59,470 nucleotides of DNA from CAZMCT01 sp964564785. GTDB lineage: Bacteria > Planctomycetota > Phycisphaerae > UBA1845 > Fen-1342. The notes beneath the pieces were generated by a model. It did not search any database and had not been told where the DNA came from. It saw nothing but the letters and a program-made list of their open reading frames with translations. Of the stretch, positions 34,913-43,150 are shown in pieces. Where the stretch lies: NCBI GenBank assembly GCA_964564785.1, contig CAZMCT010000007.1, positions 1-59,470 on the forward strand, given 5' to 3'. The stretch's first letter is position 1. Each line of letters starts with the position of its first letter. The translations under genes were made by a program, and so were the position numbers.

Positions 34913-35026
34913 TTATCCTTGCCGCTGCTTGTGCCGCGGATTCGTGCAGATCACCCGCACGACCCCGCGGCGCTTCACGATCTTGCAGTTCTCACAGATC
35001 CGCTTGACGCTACTGCGCACCTTCAT
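34913..35026 (-). CDS. rpmJ: 50S ribosomal protein bL36 (zinc-binding form)
   Basis: This is a 37-residue protein read directly from the sequence. It begins MKVRSSVKRICENCK and ends CTNPRHKQRQG. Cys11, Cys14, Cys27 and His32 form the zinc site. GGAGG stands 8 bases before the ATG. It sits between map and rpsM, where infA is usually also found; only 22 bp separate it from map, so infA is absent here. Confidence 0.95.
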   Translation of the reverse strand: MKVRSSVKRICENCKIVKRRGVVRVICTNPRHKQRQG

Positions 35027-35048
35027 GGCCGTCACCTCCGGCGGACCC

Positions 35049-35843
35049 TCATCGCCCGTCGGTCAACACGTCCGCCCCGCGGTCCGTCACCGCGACGCTG
35101 TGCTCGAAATGGGCCGCCCACGAACCGTCCTTCGTCACCACCGGCCAGCCCGTCGCGTCGCCCAGCTTCACCTCCCGCCGGCCGGCCGTCACCATCGGCT
35201 CGATCGCCAGCGTCATGCCGCGGCACAGCTCGAAATCGGCGCTGCGCCGCCGCTCCACGTAGTTCGGCACGTTCGGCGGCTCGTGCATCTCCTGCCCGAT
35301 GCCGTGCCCGACAAACTCACGCACCACACCGAACCCGGCCGCCTCGATCAACTCCTGCATCTGCCGCGCGATCCGGCTCCAACGCACACCCGGCCGGATC
35401 TCGCGGATCGCCAGCTCCAGCGCTGCCTGCGTCACCGCCAGCAGCCGCCCGATCACCGGCGTCGGCGTGCCGATCGCGAACGTCCGCGCCGCGTCTCCGC
35501 AGTACCCGCGCAGCCGCACGCCGCAGTCCACGCTCACGATCTCGCCCGCCGCCAGCGGCCGCGAATTCGGAATCCCGTGCACTACCTGCTCGTTGACCGA
35601 CGCACAGATGCATGCCGGAAACGGCATTTTCGCCTGCGGGTTCCGCACGCCGCGGAACAGCGGCTCGCCGCCCGCCTCGCGAATCAGTTCGTCCGCGCGC
35701 TGATCCAACGTCGCCGTCGTCACTCCCGGCCGGATCAGCCCCGCCAGGTCCTCGAGCACGCGGTGCACAACCCGACCGGCCGCCCGCATCAGCTCGATCT
35801 CGCGCGGGGACTTGATGTTGATCCTGACGCCGACCGTCTCCAT
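35049..35843 (-). CDS. map: Methionine aminopeptidase type I
   Basis: A 264-residue protein starts at ATG 35843, which shares one base with the adk stop. INIKSPREIELMRAAGRVV opens the pita-bread fold. The metal ligands lie in SVDCGVRLRGYCGDAARTFAIG (two Asp), GHGIGQEMHEPP (His), TLAIEPMV (Glu) and AAHFEHSVAVT (Glu). It removes N-terminal methionine from nascent proteins. The secY-adk-map order is classical. Confidence 0.96.
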   Translation of the reverse strand: METVGVRINIKSPREIELMRAAGRVVHRVLEDLAGLIRPGVTTATLDQRADELIREAGGEPLFRGVRNPQAKMPFPACICASVNEQVVHGIPNSRPLAAGEIVSVDCGVRLRGYCGDAARTFAIGTPTPVIGRLLAVTQAALELAIREIRPGVRWSRIARQMQELIEAAGFGVVREFVGHGIGQEMHEPPNVPNYVERRRSADFELCRGMTLAIEPMVTAGRREVKLGDATGWPVVTKDGSWAAHFEHSVAVTDRGADVLTDGR

Positions 35844-36505
35844 CAATCCCGGGCCGCCTCGACAATCCGGGCCACTGCCGACTCCACCGCGTCCGCCCCG
35901 CTGGCCGAGTCCACGGTGTGAAACCGGCCCCGCCGCGCGTAGTACTCGATCAGCGGCGCGGTCTGCTCCCGGTACGTCGCCAGCCGCGTGACGATCACCT
36001 CCCGCGTATCGTCCCGCCGCTGGATCAGCCCTCCGCCGCAGCGGTCGCACCGGCCGGCCACCCGCGGCGGCAGAAAACTCACATTATACGTCGCCGCACA
36101 CTGCTCGCAAACACGCCGGCCGATGATCCGCCGCACGATCTCCTCGTCGTCCAGCCGGAAGTCGATCACGCCCGTGATCGCCAGCTTCCGCTCCGCCAGA
36201 CCGCGATCCAGCGCTTCCGCCTGCGCCACGGTCCGCGGAAACCCGTCCAGGATGAACCCGGTTCCGGCCGGCAGCCGATCGACGGCGGCCAGCATCACGC
36301 CCGTGATCACCTCGTCCGGGACCAGCGTGCCCGCGTCCATGTAGGCCGCGGCCTGCCGGCCGATCGGGCTGCCCTCCTGCCGCTCGCGGCGCAACACGTC
36401 GCCGCTGGAAAGCTGAACCAGCCCCAGCTTGGCGGCCAGCCGCTGGGCCTGCGTGCCCTTGCCCGAGCCGGGCGGCCCCAGGAAGATCAGCCGGGTCGTC
36501 GGCAT
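35843..36505 (-). CDS. adk: Adenylate kinase, zinc-lid form
   Basis: This is a 220-residue protein. The P-loop is LIFLGPPGSGKGTQ, followed by LSSGDVLR and GFILDGFPRTVAQAEALD. The lid contains CEQC (near 132) and CDRCGGGLIQRRDD, the four-cysteine zinc lid found in many bacteria. It equilibrates ATP + AMP with 2 ADP. Start and stop each overlap the neighbouring genes by one base, so secY, adk and map are tightly coupled. Confidence 0.97.
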   Translation of the reverse strand: MPTTRLIFLGPPGSGKGTQAQRLAAKLGLVQLSSGDVLRRERQEGSPIGRQAAAYMDAGTLVPDEVITGVMLAAVDRLPAGTGFILDGFPRTVAQAEALDRGLAERKLAITGVIDFRLDDEEIVRRIIGRRVCEQCAATYNVSFLPPRVAGRCDRCGGGLIQRRDDTREVIVTRLATYREQTAPLIEYYARRGRFHTVDSASGADAVESAVARIVEAARD

Positions 36506-37881
36506 CAGTACAGCCGTCCCTTCACCCGACCCACTCCCTCGCTGCCCAGGAACCCCTCGTAATTCCGCATGATCAGGTTCGCCTCCATCCGCTGGATCAG
36601 GTCCAGCGCGACGCTGACCACGATCAGCAGACCGGTGCCCCCCAGAAACGCCGAAATCCGGTAGGGAATGTTGAGCTGGCTCGCCACCACCGACGGGATC
36701 AGCGCGATCACCGCCAGGAAGCCCGCCCCCACGTACGTGATTCGCCCCATGACCGCTTCCAGGTAATCGGCCGTGCGCTTGCCCGGCCGCAGGCCCGGAA
36801 TGAAGCTGCCCATGTCGCGGAGATTGTTCGCCAGCTCTTTGGGCTGAAACTGCACCGACACCCAGAAGTACGCGAAGAAGTAGACCAGCCCGACGTAGGC
36901 GATGTCGTACGAAAACGTGCCCGGCCGGAACGCGTCGCCCAGGAAGGCCCACAGGTTGTACGGCGGAATCGCCCGGGCCAACCAACCGAAGATCACACCC
37001 GGGAACAGCAAGAACGAGCTGGCGAAGATGATCGGCATCACGCCGCCGTGGTTCACCCGCAACGGCAGGTAGTGCCGGGCGCCCCCGACCACGCGCCGAC
37101 CGCGGGTCTGCTTGGCCTGCTGGATCGGAATCCGCCGCTGGGCCTGCGTGATCAGGATCGAGGCCGCCACCACCGCCACGAACGAGACCAGCATGAACAC
37201 GATCTTGGCCGGCGACATTTCCCCGCTCGTCATCGCGCCGCCGCCCCGCAAGCTCGCCGCAAAGCCGATGGCCACGTCGATCAGCACGTCCGGCATGCGG
37301 GCGATAATCCCCGCCATGATGATCAGCGAGATGCCATTCCCGATCCCGTATTCGTCGATTTGTTCGCCCACCCACATCAGGATGAGCGTGCCGCACATCA
37401 AGCCGACGATCCCCATCAACCAGAACTCGAACCCGAAGAGCCACTGCGGGTAGACCAGCTCGTTCGTGTGCAGGTAGCGCACCCAGAACGTCGCCTGGAT
37501 CAGCGTCAGCCCCACCGTCGCATAACGTGTGTATTCCATGATCTTCCGGCGGCCGCTCTCGCCCTCGCGCTGCAACTTCTCGAGCGCCGGCACCACCGTC
37601 ACCAGCAGTTGCAAGATGATCGAGGCGCTGATGTACGGCATGATGCCCAGGCCGAAGAGCGTGCTTTGACCCAGGGAACCGCCCGTGAACATCGCGAACA
37701 GGTCGGCAAACTGCTCCGCCGCCCCGCCCGAAGCCTGGAAGTGCCCCCGCAGCTTTTCCTGGTTCACCCCGGGCAGCGGTACGTAAAACCCGACCCGGTA
37801 CACACACAGCATCAGCAGCGTAAACAGCACCTTCCGCCGCAGATCCGGGACCCGGAACACGTTGACGAACGCACGGAACAT
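36505..37881 (-). CDS. secY: Preprotein translocase subunit SecY
   Basis: This is a 458-residue, ten-helix membrane protein. The first helix region is VLFTLLMLCVYRVGFYVPLPG with the plug nearby (FTGGSLGQSTLFGLGIMPYISASIILQLL). GGVMPIIFASSFLLFPG and the cytoplasmic loop RPGKRTADYLEAVMGRITYVGA carry the conserved SecA- and ribosome-contact residues. It forms the channel for signal-peptide-bearing proteins, including the exported proteins in this window. It follows rplO after 32 bp. Confidence 0.97.
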   Translation of the reverse strand: MFRAFVNVFRVPDLRRKVLFTLLMLCVYRVGFYVPLPGVNQEKLRGHFQASGGAAEQFADLFAMFTGGSLGQSTLFGLGIMPYISASIILQLLVTVVPALEKLQREGESGRRKIMEYTRYATVGLTLIQATFWVRYLHTNELVYPQWLFGFEFWLMGIVGLMCGTLILMWVGEQIDEYGIGNGISLIIMAGIIARMPDVLIDVAIGFAASLRGGGAMTSGEMSPAKIVFMLVSFVAVVAASILITQAQRRIPIQQAKQTRGRRVVGGARHYLPLRVNHGGVMPIIFASSFLLFPGVIFGWLARAIPPYNLWAFLGDAFRPGTFSYDIAYVGLVYFFAYFWVSVQFQPKELANNLRDMGSFIPGLRPGKRTADYLEAVMGRITYVGAGFLAVIALIPSVVASQLNIPYRISAFLGGTGLLIVVSVALDLIQRMEANLIMRNYEGFLGSEGVGRVKGRLY

Positions 37882-37913
37882 CCGCGTCTACCTTCGCCCC
37901 CAGGGGGCTCTGC

Positions 37914-38456
37914 TCAATTCCCTTCCGGCACCGGACGCTCGCTTTTCCCGGACCGCTCCCGGCGCTTGGTATTCCGTTTCGCCCGGGCCAGCGCCGCCGC
38001 GTCCTTTCGCTCCCGTACCGTCACCGTCCCGCCGGCCTGCTCGATCGCCGCTTTCGCGGATGCGCTGAACGCGTCGGCCTCCACCGCCAACTTTCGCGTC
38101 AGCGTGCCCGAGCCCAGCACTTTCACCGGCCGGTCGCCACTGCCCAGCAGCCCACGCTCCCGCAGCACCTCCGGCGTCACCCGCTCGCCTGCCTGGAACG
38201 CCTGCTCCAGGTCACGCAGGTTCACCGCCTGGTACGCCACGCGGAAATGAAAGTTGCTGAAGCCGCGCTTCGGCAGCCGCCGGAAAATCGGCATCTGCCC
38301 ACCCTCGTGCAGCAGCCGAGTCCCACCGCCCGCACGGGACTGCATGCCCTTGTTCCCGCGTCCGCAGGTCTTCCCGTGGCCGCTGGCCTCGCCGCGGCCC
38401 ACCCGCTTGCGGCGCCGGTTCGCGCCGGCTGCGGCCGTCACGTCATTCTGCATCAT
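37914..38456 (-). CDS. rplO: 50S ribosomal protein uL15
   Basis: This is a 180-residue protein. RRRKRVGRGEASGHGKTCGRGNKG and GGTRLLHEGGQMPIFRRLPKRGF are the glycine-rich and core blocks of uL15. The start ATG (38456) overlaps the rpsE stop by 4 bp, with GAGGAGG upstream; a second ATG follows directly. That overlap leaves no room for rpmD, which normally lies between rpsE and rplO. A basic C-terminal tail adds ~30 residues to the usual length. Confidence 0.96.
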   Translation of the reverse strand: MMQNDVTAAAGANRRRKRVGRGEASGHGKTCGRGNKGMQSRAGGGTRLLHEGGQMPIFRRLPKRGFSNFHFRVAYQAVNLRDLEQAFQAGERVTPEVLRERGLLGSGDRPVKVLGSGTLTRKLAVEADAFSASAKAAIEQAGGTVTVRERKDAAALARAKRNTKRRERSGKSERPVPEGN

Positions 38457-39163
38457 GCCGGCGCCTCCTCGCCCTGGGGCATCGTCGGCGACTCGTCCGC
38501 CCCCGGCGGTTCCTCCGCCGCCGCCACGGCCGCCTTCACCGGCTCCGGCTCCGGAGGCAGGTCCAGCGTCACGCCGCGCAACGCCTCGACCATCACCCGC
38601 GTCCGCAGACTCCGCAGCCCGTCGATCGTGGCCTTCACCAGGTTCTTCGGACTGGTCGAGCCGTAACACTTCGTCAGCACGTCCTTCACGCCCGCCAACT
38701 CGAGCACCGCCCGCGGCGCGGCCCCGGCAATCACGCCCGTTCCCTCCGCGGCCGGGATCATCACGATCCGGCTCGCCCCGAAATGACCCACCACCCGGTG
38801 CGGGATCGACGTGCCTCGCAGCGGCACTTGGAACATGTTCCTCCGAGCCTGCTTCACGCCCTTTTCCACCGCCGGCGGCACTTCGTTCGCCTTGCCGTAC
38901 CCGTAGCCCACCTGGCCCTGCTTGTCGCCCACCACCACCAGCGCGCCGAACGAGAACCGCCGCCCACCCTTCACCACCGTCGCGCAGCGGTACAGCTTGA
39001 CGACCGTATCCTCAAAGCCCCGGTCTTCGCCCAGCTCGCCGCGCTCCGGCCCACGCCGCCCGCGGCCACGCCGCTCCGACCCCGGCCGCTCCGGCCCCGG
39101 ACGCTCCGGCCCACGCCGCTCCGGCCGCTCCGACTGAGGTGCGTCTCCCGGTATTGTCGCCAT
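38453..39163 (-). CDS. rpsE: 30S ribosomal protein uS5 with repetitive charged N-terminus
   Basis: This is a 236-residue protein. The core is typical (VVKLYRCATVVKGGRRFSFGALVVVGD, GYGYGKANEVPPAVEKG, GTGVIAGAAPRAVLELAGVKDVLTK). Before it lie ~50 residues made of near-repeats RPERRG/PERPG/ERRG, and a ~40-residue acidic tail follows. The usual length is ~165-175, so both ends are extended. uS5 acts in translational accuracy at the mRNA entry. Its stop overlaps rplO. Confidence 0.95.
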   Translation of the reverse strand: MATIPGDAPQSERPERRGPERPGPERPGSERRGRGRRGPERGELGEDRGFEDTVVKLYRCATVVKGGRRFSFGALVVVGDKQGQVGYGYGKANEVPPAVEKGVKQARRNMFQVPLRGTSIPHRVVGHFGASRIVMIPAAEGTGVIAGAAPRAVLELAGVKDVLTKCYGSTSPKNLVKATIDGLRSLRTRVMVEALRGVTLDLPPEPEPVKAAVAAAEEPPGADESPTMPQGEEAPA

Positions 39164-39184
39164 GCTGCTACCGTCCTGCCTTCG

Positions 39185-39553
39185 TTAGAACTTCAGACCC
39201 GCCTCGCGGGCCGCCTCCGCCAGAGCCTTGATCCGCCCGTGATACTTGCGGCCGCGACGGTCGAAGCACACCTGCTCGATCCCCAGAGCCTTCGCCTTCT
39301 CGCCCAGCAGCCGACCGACAACCTGGGCAGCCTTGCAGTTGCCCCCGCTTGACACCTGGTTCCTGACATCCGGCGACTGCGTGGACACCGCGCACAGCGT
39401 CCGACCGGCGAAATCGTCGATGATCTGGGCCGTGATCTGCCGCAGAGACCGCGAGACCGCCAGCCGCGGACGGCCGGGCTTGCCGGTGACGGTGCGCCGA
39501 ATCCGCCGCATGCGGCGTTGCTGCCGGAAACCCTTCAGCAATTGTCGTTTCAT
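39185..39553 (-). CDS. rplR: 50S ribosomal protein uL18
   Basis: This is a 122-residue protein. RIRRTVTGKPGRPRLAVSRSLRQITAQIIDD and the C-terminal QVCFDRRGRKYHGRIKALAEAAREAGLKF are diagnostic of uL18, which binds 5S rRNA. It is normal in length. It lies 18 bp after rplF and 21 bp before rpsE. Confidence 0.97.
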   Translation of the reverse strand: MKRQLLKGFRQQRRMRRIRRTVTGKPGRPRLAVSRSLRQITAQIIDDFAGRTLCAVSTQSPDVRNQVSSGGNCKAAQVVGRLLGEKAKALGIEQVCFDRRGRKYHGRIKALAEAAREAGLKF

Positions 39554-39571
39554 GCCGCTGGTCCTCGTCTC

Positions 39572-40171
39572 TTACCCGCCGGCCCCGCCGCCTGCGAACA
39601 CCTTGCCCTGCTTGCGTCGGACATGCTCTCCGGCGTAGCGGATTCCCTTGCCCAGATACGGTTCCGGCTTGCGCAGCTTGCGGATCTCCGCCGCGAACTG
39701 GTTGACCTGCTGCTTGTCCGGCCCGCTAACCGTGAACTTGGCCGGCTCGTTGTTACCACGGGCCGCCGGTACCTCGACCTTGATTTGCAGGCCGGCCGGA
39801 ATCGGGATGATGAACTGCGCCTTGCGGCCCACCCCGCGCCCCATGTACCCGCAGTTCAACAACAGATTCTTGCCTTCCACTGCGGCGCTGTAGCCGGTTC
39901 CGTAGATCTCGAGCGAGCGGCTGTAGCCCTCGGCGCAGCCCCGGACCATGTTGGCCACCAGCGCCCGTGACAACCCGTGCAGGGCCCTGTTCCGGGCCGT
40001 GTCGTCCGGCCGACGGATCACTACCTGGTTGCCCTCCACCACGGCCGTTATCGGGCGCGGCAGGTCCCACGTGAGCTGTCCCTTCGGGCCGCTGACGCTG
40101 ACGGTGGCACCGCTGACGTTGAGCTTGACGCCGCCAGGGATCGGAACCGGTTTTTTACCAATCCGCGACAT
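39572..40171 (-). CDS. rplF: 50S ribosomal protein uL6
   Basis: This is a 199-residue protein. MSRIGKKPVPIPGGVKLNVSG is the standard N-terminus; GYSRSLEIYGTGYSAAVEGKNLLLNCGY and VSGPDKQQVNQFAAEIRKLRKPEPYLGKGIRY are the two repeated-domain blocks, and GEHVRRKQGK ends it. The C-terminal glycine run is ~10 residues longer than usual. It binds 23S rRNA near the factor-binding site. It lies 3 bp after rpsH. Confidence 0.97.
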   Translation of the reverse strand: MSRIGKKPVPIPGGVKLNVSGATVSVSGPKGQLTWDLPRPITAVVEGNQVVIRRPDDTARNRALHGLSRALVANMVRGCAEGYSRSLEIYGTGYSAAVEGKNLLLNCGYMGRGVGRKAQFIIPIPAGLQIKVEVPAARGNNEPAKFTVSGPDKQQVNQFAAEIRKLRKPEPYLGKGIRYAGEHVRRKQGKVFAGGGAGG

Positions 40172-40174
40172 GGA

Positions 40175-40576
40175 TCACCACACCGTACAGAGCACTTCGC
40201 CGCCCACCCGCTCCTTGCGGCACTGGCGGTCGCTGAGAACCCCCCGGCTGGTCGAGACCACCGCGATCCCGAGTCCGTCGCGTACACGCCGCAGCTCGTC
40301 CACCTTCCGATACTCGCGCCGCCCGGGTTTGCTGACGCGCTGTAGGTCCAGGATGACCTTCTCGCCCTGCGGCCCGTATTTCAGATCGATCTCGATCAGC
40401 CCCTGGCCGCAGGCGTCATCGATCGGCACGTAGTCTGCGATGAAGCCTTCCTCCTTGAGCACCCGGGCCACGCCCAGGCAAACCGTGTTGCGCTTGATCC
40501 GCACGCGCTTCTTGCCCACGCTGTTGGCGTTGCGGATTCGCGTCAGCATGTCGGCAATTGGGTCAGACGTCGGCAT
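40175..40576 (-). CDS. rpsH: 30S ribosomal protein uS8
   Basis: This is a 133-residue protein. SDPIADMLTRIRNANSVGKKRV and the C-terminal GLGIAVVSTSRGVLSDRQCRKERVGGEVLCTVW match uS8, a primary 16S-binding protein and, in several bacteria, the translational repressor of the spc operon. It follows rpsN by 12 bp. Confidence 0.97.
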   Translation of the reverse strand: MPTSDPIADMLTRIRNANSVGKKRVRIKRNTVCLGVARVLKEEGFIADYVPIDDACGQGLIEIDLKYGPQGEKVILDLQRVSKPGRREYRKVDELRRVRDGLGIAVVSTSRGVLSDRQCRKERVGGEVLCTVW

Positions 40577-40588
40577 TCTCAGCGTCCC

Positions 40589-40774
40589 TCACCAACTGGC
40601 CTTGCGCACGCCCGGAATATGGCCCTCGTGGGCCAGCTTGCGGAAGCAGCAGCGGCAGATCTTGAACTTGCGGTATACCGCCCGAGCCCGCCCGCACAGC
40701 TCGCAGCGCGTATAGCCCCGGACCCGGTACTTCGGTTTCGCCTTGCACCTCAGTTTCAGCGCCAGCCTGGCCAT
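40589..40774 (-). CDS. rpsN: 30S ribosomal protein uS14, zinc-binding short form
   Basis: This is a 61-residue protein. MARLALKLRCKAKPKYRVRGYTRCELCGR and KICRCCFRKLAHEGHIPG carry the CxxC...CxxC zinc site (Cys24, Cys27, Cys40, Cys43) of the C+ form. The start at 40774 lies two bases after rplE. This short form is common outside Proteobacteria. Confidence 0.97.
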   Translation of the reverse strand: MARLALKLRCKAKPKYRVRGYTRCELCGRARAVYRKFKICRCCFRKLAHEGHIPGVRKASW

Positions 40775-40776
40775 TC

Positions 40777-41337
40777 TCAGCTCCTGAAGGGCATGCCCAG
40801 CAGCGTCAACAGCAACCGGGCTTCCGCATCGCTGCGGGCGGTCGTGCAAATGGTGATGTTCATCCCCTGCTGAAACGTCACCTTGTCGGGGTTGATCTCG
40901 GGGAACACCCCATACTCCGTCAGCCCCATCCCGTAATTCCCGCGCCCGTCGAAGCTCCCCGGATCCAGGCCGCGGAAGTCGCGCACCCGCGGCACCGCCA
41001 GCGCGATCAGCCGGTCGAGAAACTCGTACATCCGGGCGCCGCGGAGCGTGACTTTCAGCCCCACGTCGTAGCCCGCCCGCAGCTTGAAGTTCGAAACGCT
41101 CTTGCGGGCCTTGCACACCAGCGGCTTCTGGCCCGTCACCGTCGCCAGGGCCTGCTCCGCCTCCTGAAAGCGCTTCGTCTCGCGAGCCTTGGTCGACGCT
41201 TCGGCCACCGCCTTGCCCAACCCCATCGAGACAACCACTTTTTCCAGCCTCGGCAGCGACATCGGGTTCGCGCGGCCCAACTCCTGCTTCAGCCGCGGAA
41301 CCACCTCCTGCCGGTAGCGCTCCTGCAATCGGGCCAT
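40777..41337 (-). CDS. rplE: 50S ribosomal protein uL5
   Basis: This is a 186-residue protein (187 if the GTG three bases upstream is used). RYRQEVVPRLKQELG, LEKVVVSMGLG, AGYDVGLKVTLRGARMYEFLDRLI and FDGRGNYGMGLTEYGVFPEI are the uL5 blocks. It binds 5S rRNA and the P-site tRNA. The ATG shares one base with the rplX stop, so translational coupling is likely. Confidence 0.97.
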   Translation of the reverse strand: MARLQERYRQEVVPRLKQELGRANPMSLPRLEKVVVSMGLGKAVAEASTKARETKRFQEAEQALATVTGQKPLVCKARKSVSNFKLRAGYDVGLKVTLRGARMYEFLDRLIALAVPRVRDFRGLDPGSFDGRGNYGMGLTEYGVFPEINPDKVTFQQGMNITICTTARSDAEARLLLTLLGMPFRS

Positions 41338-41711
41338 CACCGGGTCCCTCTCGTCTCACCCGTGCCGTGCGTCACCTCGCTGAGCGCGGCCCCGCTCGCC
41401 GCCCGCCCGGCCGTCACCCGCCGCTTGCGGACCTTGCCTTCCGCGGCCACCGTCTCGTAGCGCACTCGCACCGGCTTGTCCGTGCGCGGGTCGATCGGTT
41501 GCACGTTCGAAATGTGCAGCGGGGCCTCCTTCTGCACGCGGCCGCCCTGCGGGTTCTGCCGGCTCTTGCGCACGTGGCGGTAGACCATGTTCACCCCCTC
41601 GACCAGAACGCGCTGCTTCTCGGAGAAGACCCGCAGCACCTTGCCGCGGGCCCCCTTGTGGTCGCCCGCGATCACCACCACCACGTCATCCTTCCTGATC
41701 CGTGCGGCCAT
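41337..41711 (-). CDS. rplX: 50S ribosomal protein uL24
   Basis: This is a 124-residue protein. IRKDDVVVVIAGDHKGARGKVLRV is the KOW motif; VEGVNMVYRHVRKSRQNPQGG and EAPLHISNVQPIDP follow. It is an assembly initiator for the large subunit near the exit tunnel. The C-terminal ~20 residues (GAALSEVTHGTGETRGTR) extend beyond the usual ~105. Confidence 0.96.
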   Translation of the reverse strand: MAARIRKDDVVVVIAGDHKGARGKVLRVFSEKQRVLVEGVNMVYRHVRKSRQNPQGGRVQKEAPLHISNVQPIDPRTDKPVRVRYETVAAEGKVRKRRVTAGRAASGAALSEVTHGTGETRGTR

Positions 41712-41713
41712 GG

Positions 41714-42103
41714 TTACCAGACCTCCTCCGCCAGGGAGATGATCTTGGTGAAGTTCTTCTCCCGCAGCTCGCGGGCCACCGCCCCGAACACGCGCGTCCC
41801 CTTCGGATTGCCGTCGGCGTCGATGATCACGGCCGCGTTGCTGTCGAACCGCACGTAGCTGCCGTCCTTGCGGCGCGTCGGGTATTTCGTCCGCACCACG
41901 ACGCACTTCACCTTGTCGCCCTTCTTGAGGTCCGAGGCCGGCAGGGCCTGCTTCACCGAGCAGACGATGATATCGCCCACGCCGCCCGTGGCCCGTCGCG
42001 GCTTGCCCTGCCGCGCCGATGAGCCCTTGAGCACCTGAATGCAACGCAAGCGCTTGGCGCCCGTGTTGTCGGCCACGTCCAGGTATGTGTACTGCGTGAT
42101 CAT
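41714..42103 (-). CDS. rplN: 50S ribosomal protein uL14
   Basis: This is a 129-residue protein. MITQYTYLDVADNTGAKRLRCIQVLKG and VVRTKYPTRRKDGSYVRFDSNAAVIID with the C-terminal FGAVARELREKNFTKIISLAEEV identify uL14. It lies at the subunit interface. A ~7-residue insert relative to the usual 122 lies near 30-40. Its ATG overlaps the rpsQ stop by 4 bp. Confidence 0.97.
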   Translation of the reverse strand: MITQYTYLDVADNTGAKRLRCIQVLKGSSARQGKPRRATGGVGDIIVCSVKQALPASDLKKGDKVKCVVVRTKYPTRRKDGSYVRFDSNAAVIIDADGNPKGTRVFGAVARELREKNFTKIISLAEEVW

Positions 42104-42438
42104 GCCTCGACTCCCGGCTCACCCGGCAGCCCCACCGTCGCCACCGGGGCGTGACCGCGGCGCACGATCCTCAGCAGCCGCCAGCATTTCGTTTTTGACA
42201 GCGGGCGGGTCTGCACCACCTCCACCGTGTCCCCCAAATTGGCTTCGCCACGCTCGTCGTGCGCATGCAGCACCGTCCGCCGGCGGATGAACTTGCCGTA
42301 TTTCGGGTGCCGCACCAGGTACGAAACGGTCACCCGGATGGTCTTCTGCCGCGCCGTCGACGTCACCACGCCGACACGGGTCGCCCGCTGCTTCCGCCCG
42401 GCCGGGGCCGCTGTCTTGTCGCTGCGTTCGCTGCTCAT
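42100..42438 (-). CDS. rpsQ: 30S ribosomal protein uS17
   Basis: This is a 112-residue protein. RVGVVTSTARQKTIRVTVSYLVRHPKYGKFIRRRTVLHAHDE and GDTVEVVQTRPLSKTKCWRLLRIV are the uS17 OB-fold. N- and C-terminal extensions of ~15 residues each surround the core. It is a primary 16S-binding protein. It lies 22 bp after rpmC. Confidence 0.96.
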   Translation of the reverse strand: MSSERSDKTAAPAGRKQRATRVGVVTSTARQKTIRVTVSYLVRHPKYGKFIRRRTVLHAHDERGEANLGDTVEVVQTRPLSKTKCWRLLRIVRRGHAPVATVGLPGEPGVEA

Positions 42439-42460
42439 GTCCGCTTTCGCTCAGAAGGCG

Positions 42461-42700
42461 CTAGCGCCGCGCCGCCAGGGTCGTCAACTGCGCCTGCCGC
42501 TGCTCGATATTCCGCTCGCCCCGCTCCCGCAGCACCGTCAGGATGCGGGCGATGTCGCGTTGGGTCTTCGTGAGCTGCGTCGGATCCTCGAGCTTCTCGG
42601 TCACCGACTGCGCCCGCAGGTCGAACAGGTGCCGCCGCAGGTGCTCGAGCTCGTTGTGCAGCTCCTCGGTCTTCATGTTGCGGATCGCTTCGATCTTCAT
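42461..42700 (-). CDS. rpmC: 50S ribosomal protein uL29
   Basis: This is a 79-residue protein. IRNMKTEELHNELEHLRRHLFDLRAQSVTEKLEDPTQLTKTQRDIARILTVLRER is the two-helix hairpin of uL29 near the tunnel exit. It lies 9 bp after rplP. It is a little longer than the usual 65 because of the C-terminal tail. Confidence 0.95.
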   Translation of the reverse strand: MKIEAIRNMKTEELHNELEHLRRHLFDLRAQSVTEKLEDPTQLTKTQRDIARILTVLRERGERNIEQRQAQLTTLAARR

Positions 42701-42709
42701 CGTGCCGTC

Positions 42710-43126
42710 CTACAGGCTGTGCCGCCGCGTCACGAAGCGGGTCTTCACCGGCAGCTTGTGGGCCACCCGCAGCAGGGCCGTCTTCGCCACGTCTTCGCCC
42801 ACCCCGCCGATCTCGTACAACACCGTGCCGGCCTTCACCTCGGCCGCCCAGTACTCCGGCTCACCCTTGCCCTTGCCCATCCGCGTCTCGAGCGGCTTGG
42901 CCGAGAACGGCTTGTGCGGAAAAATCCGGATGTACACCCGGCCCTCGCGGGCCAGGTAGTGCGACGCCGCCACGCGGCCGGCCTCGATATGCCGCGCGCT
43001 GATCCGCCCGGGCTCCAGCGCTTGAAGCCCGTACTCCCCGAATGACACCGTGTTTCCGCGCGTCGCCTGCCCGCGGATCCGACCCTTCTGGGCCTTGCGG
43101 TACTTCACGCGCTTCGGCATCTGCAT
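42710..43126 (-). CDS. rplP: 50S ribosomal protein uL16
   Basis: This is a 138-residue protein. MPKRVKYRKAQKGRIRGQATRGNTVSFGEYGLQAL and the C-terminal block GTVLYEIGGVGEDVAKTALLRVAHKLPVKTRFV identify uL16, which helps position tRNA in the A site. Met1 or Met3 could be the start. Length is standard. It lies 24 bp after rpsC. Confidence 0.97.
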   Translation of the reverse strand: MQMPKRVKYRKAQKGRIRGQATRGNTVSFGEYGLQALEPGRISARHIEAGRVAASHYLAREGRVYIRIFPHKPFSAKPLETRMGKGKGEPEYWAAEVKAGTVLYEIGGVGEDVAKTALLRVAHKLPVKTRFVTRRHSL

Positions 43127-43150
43127 GACGGGTACTCCTGTCCGCGAACC

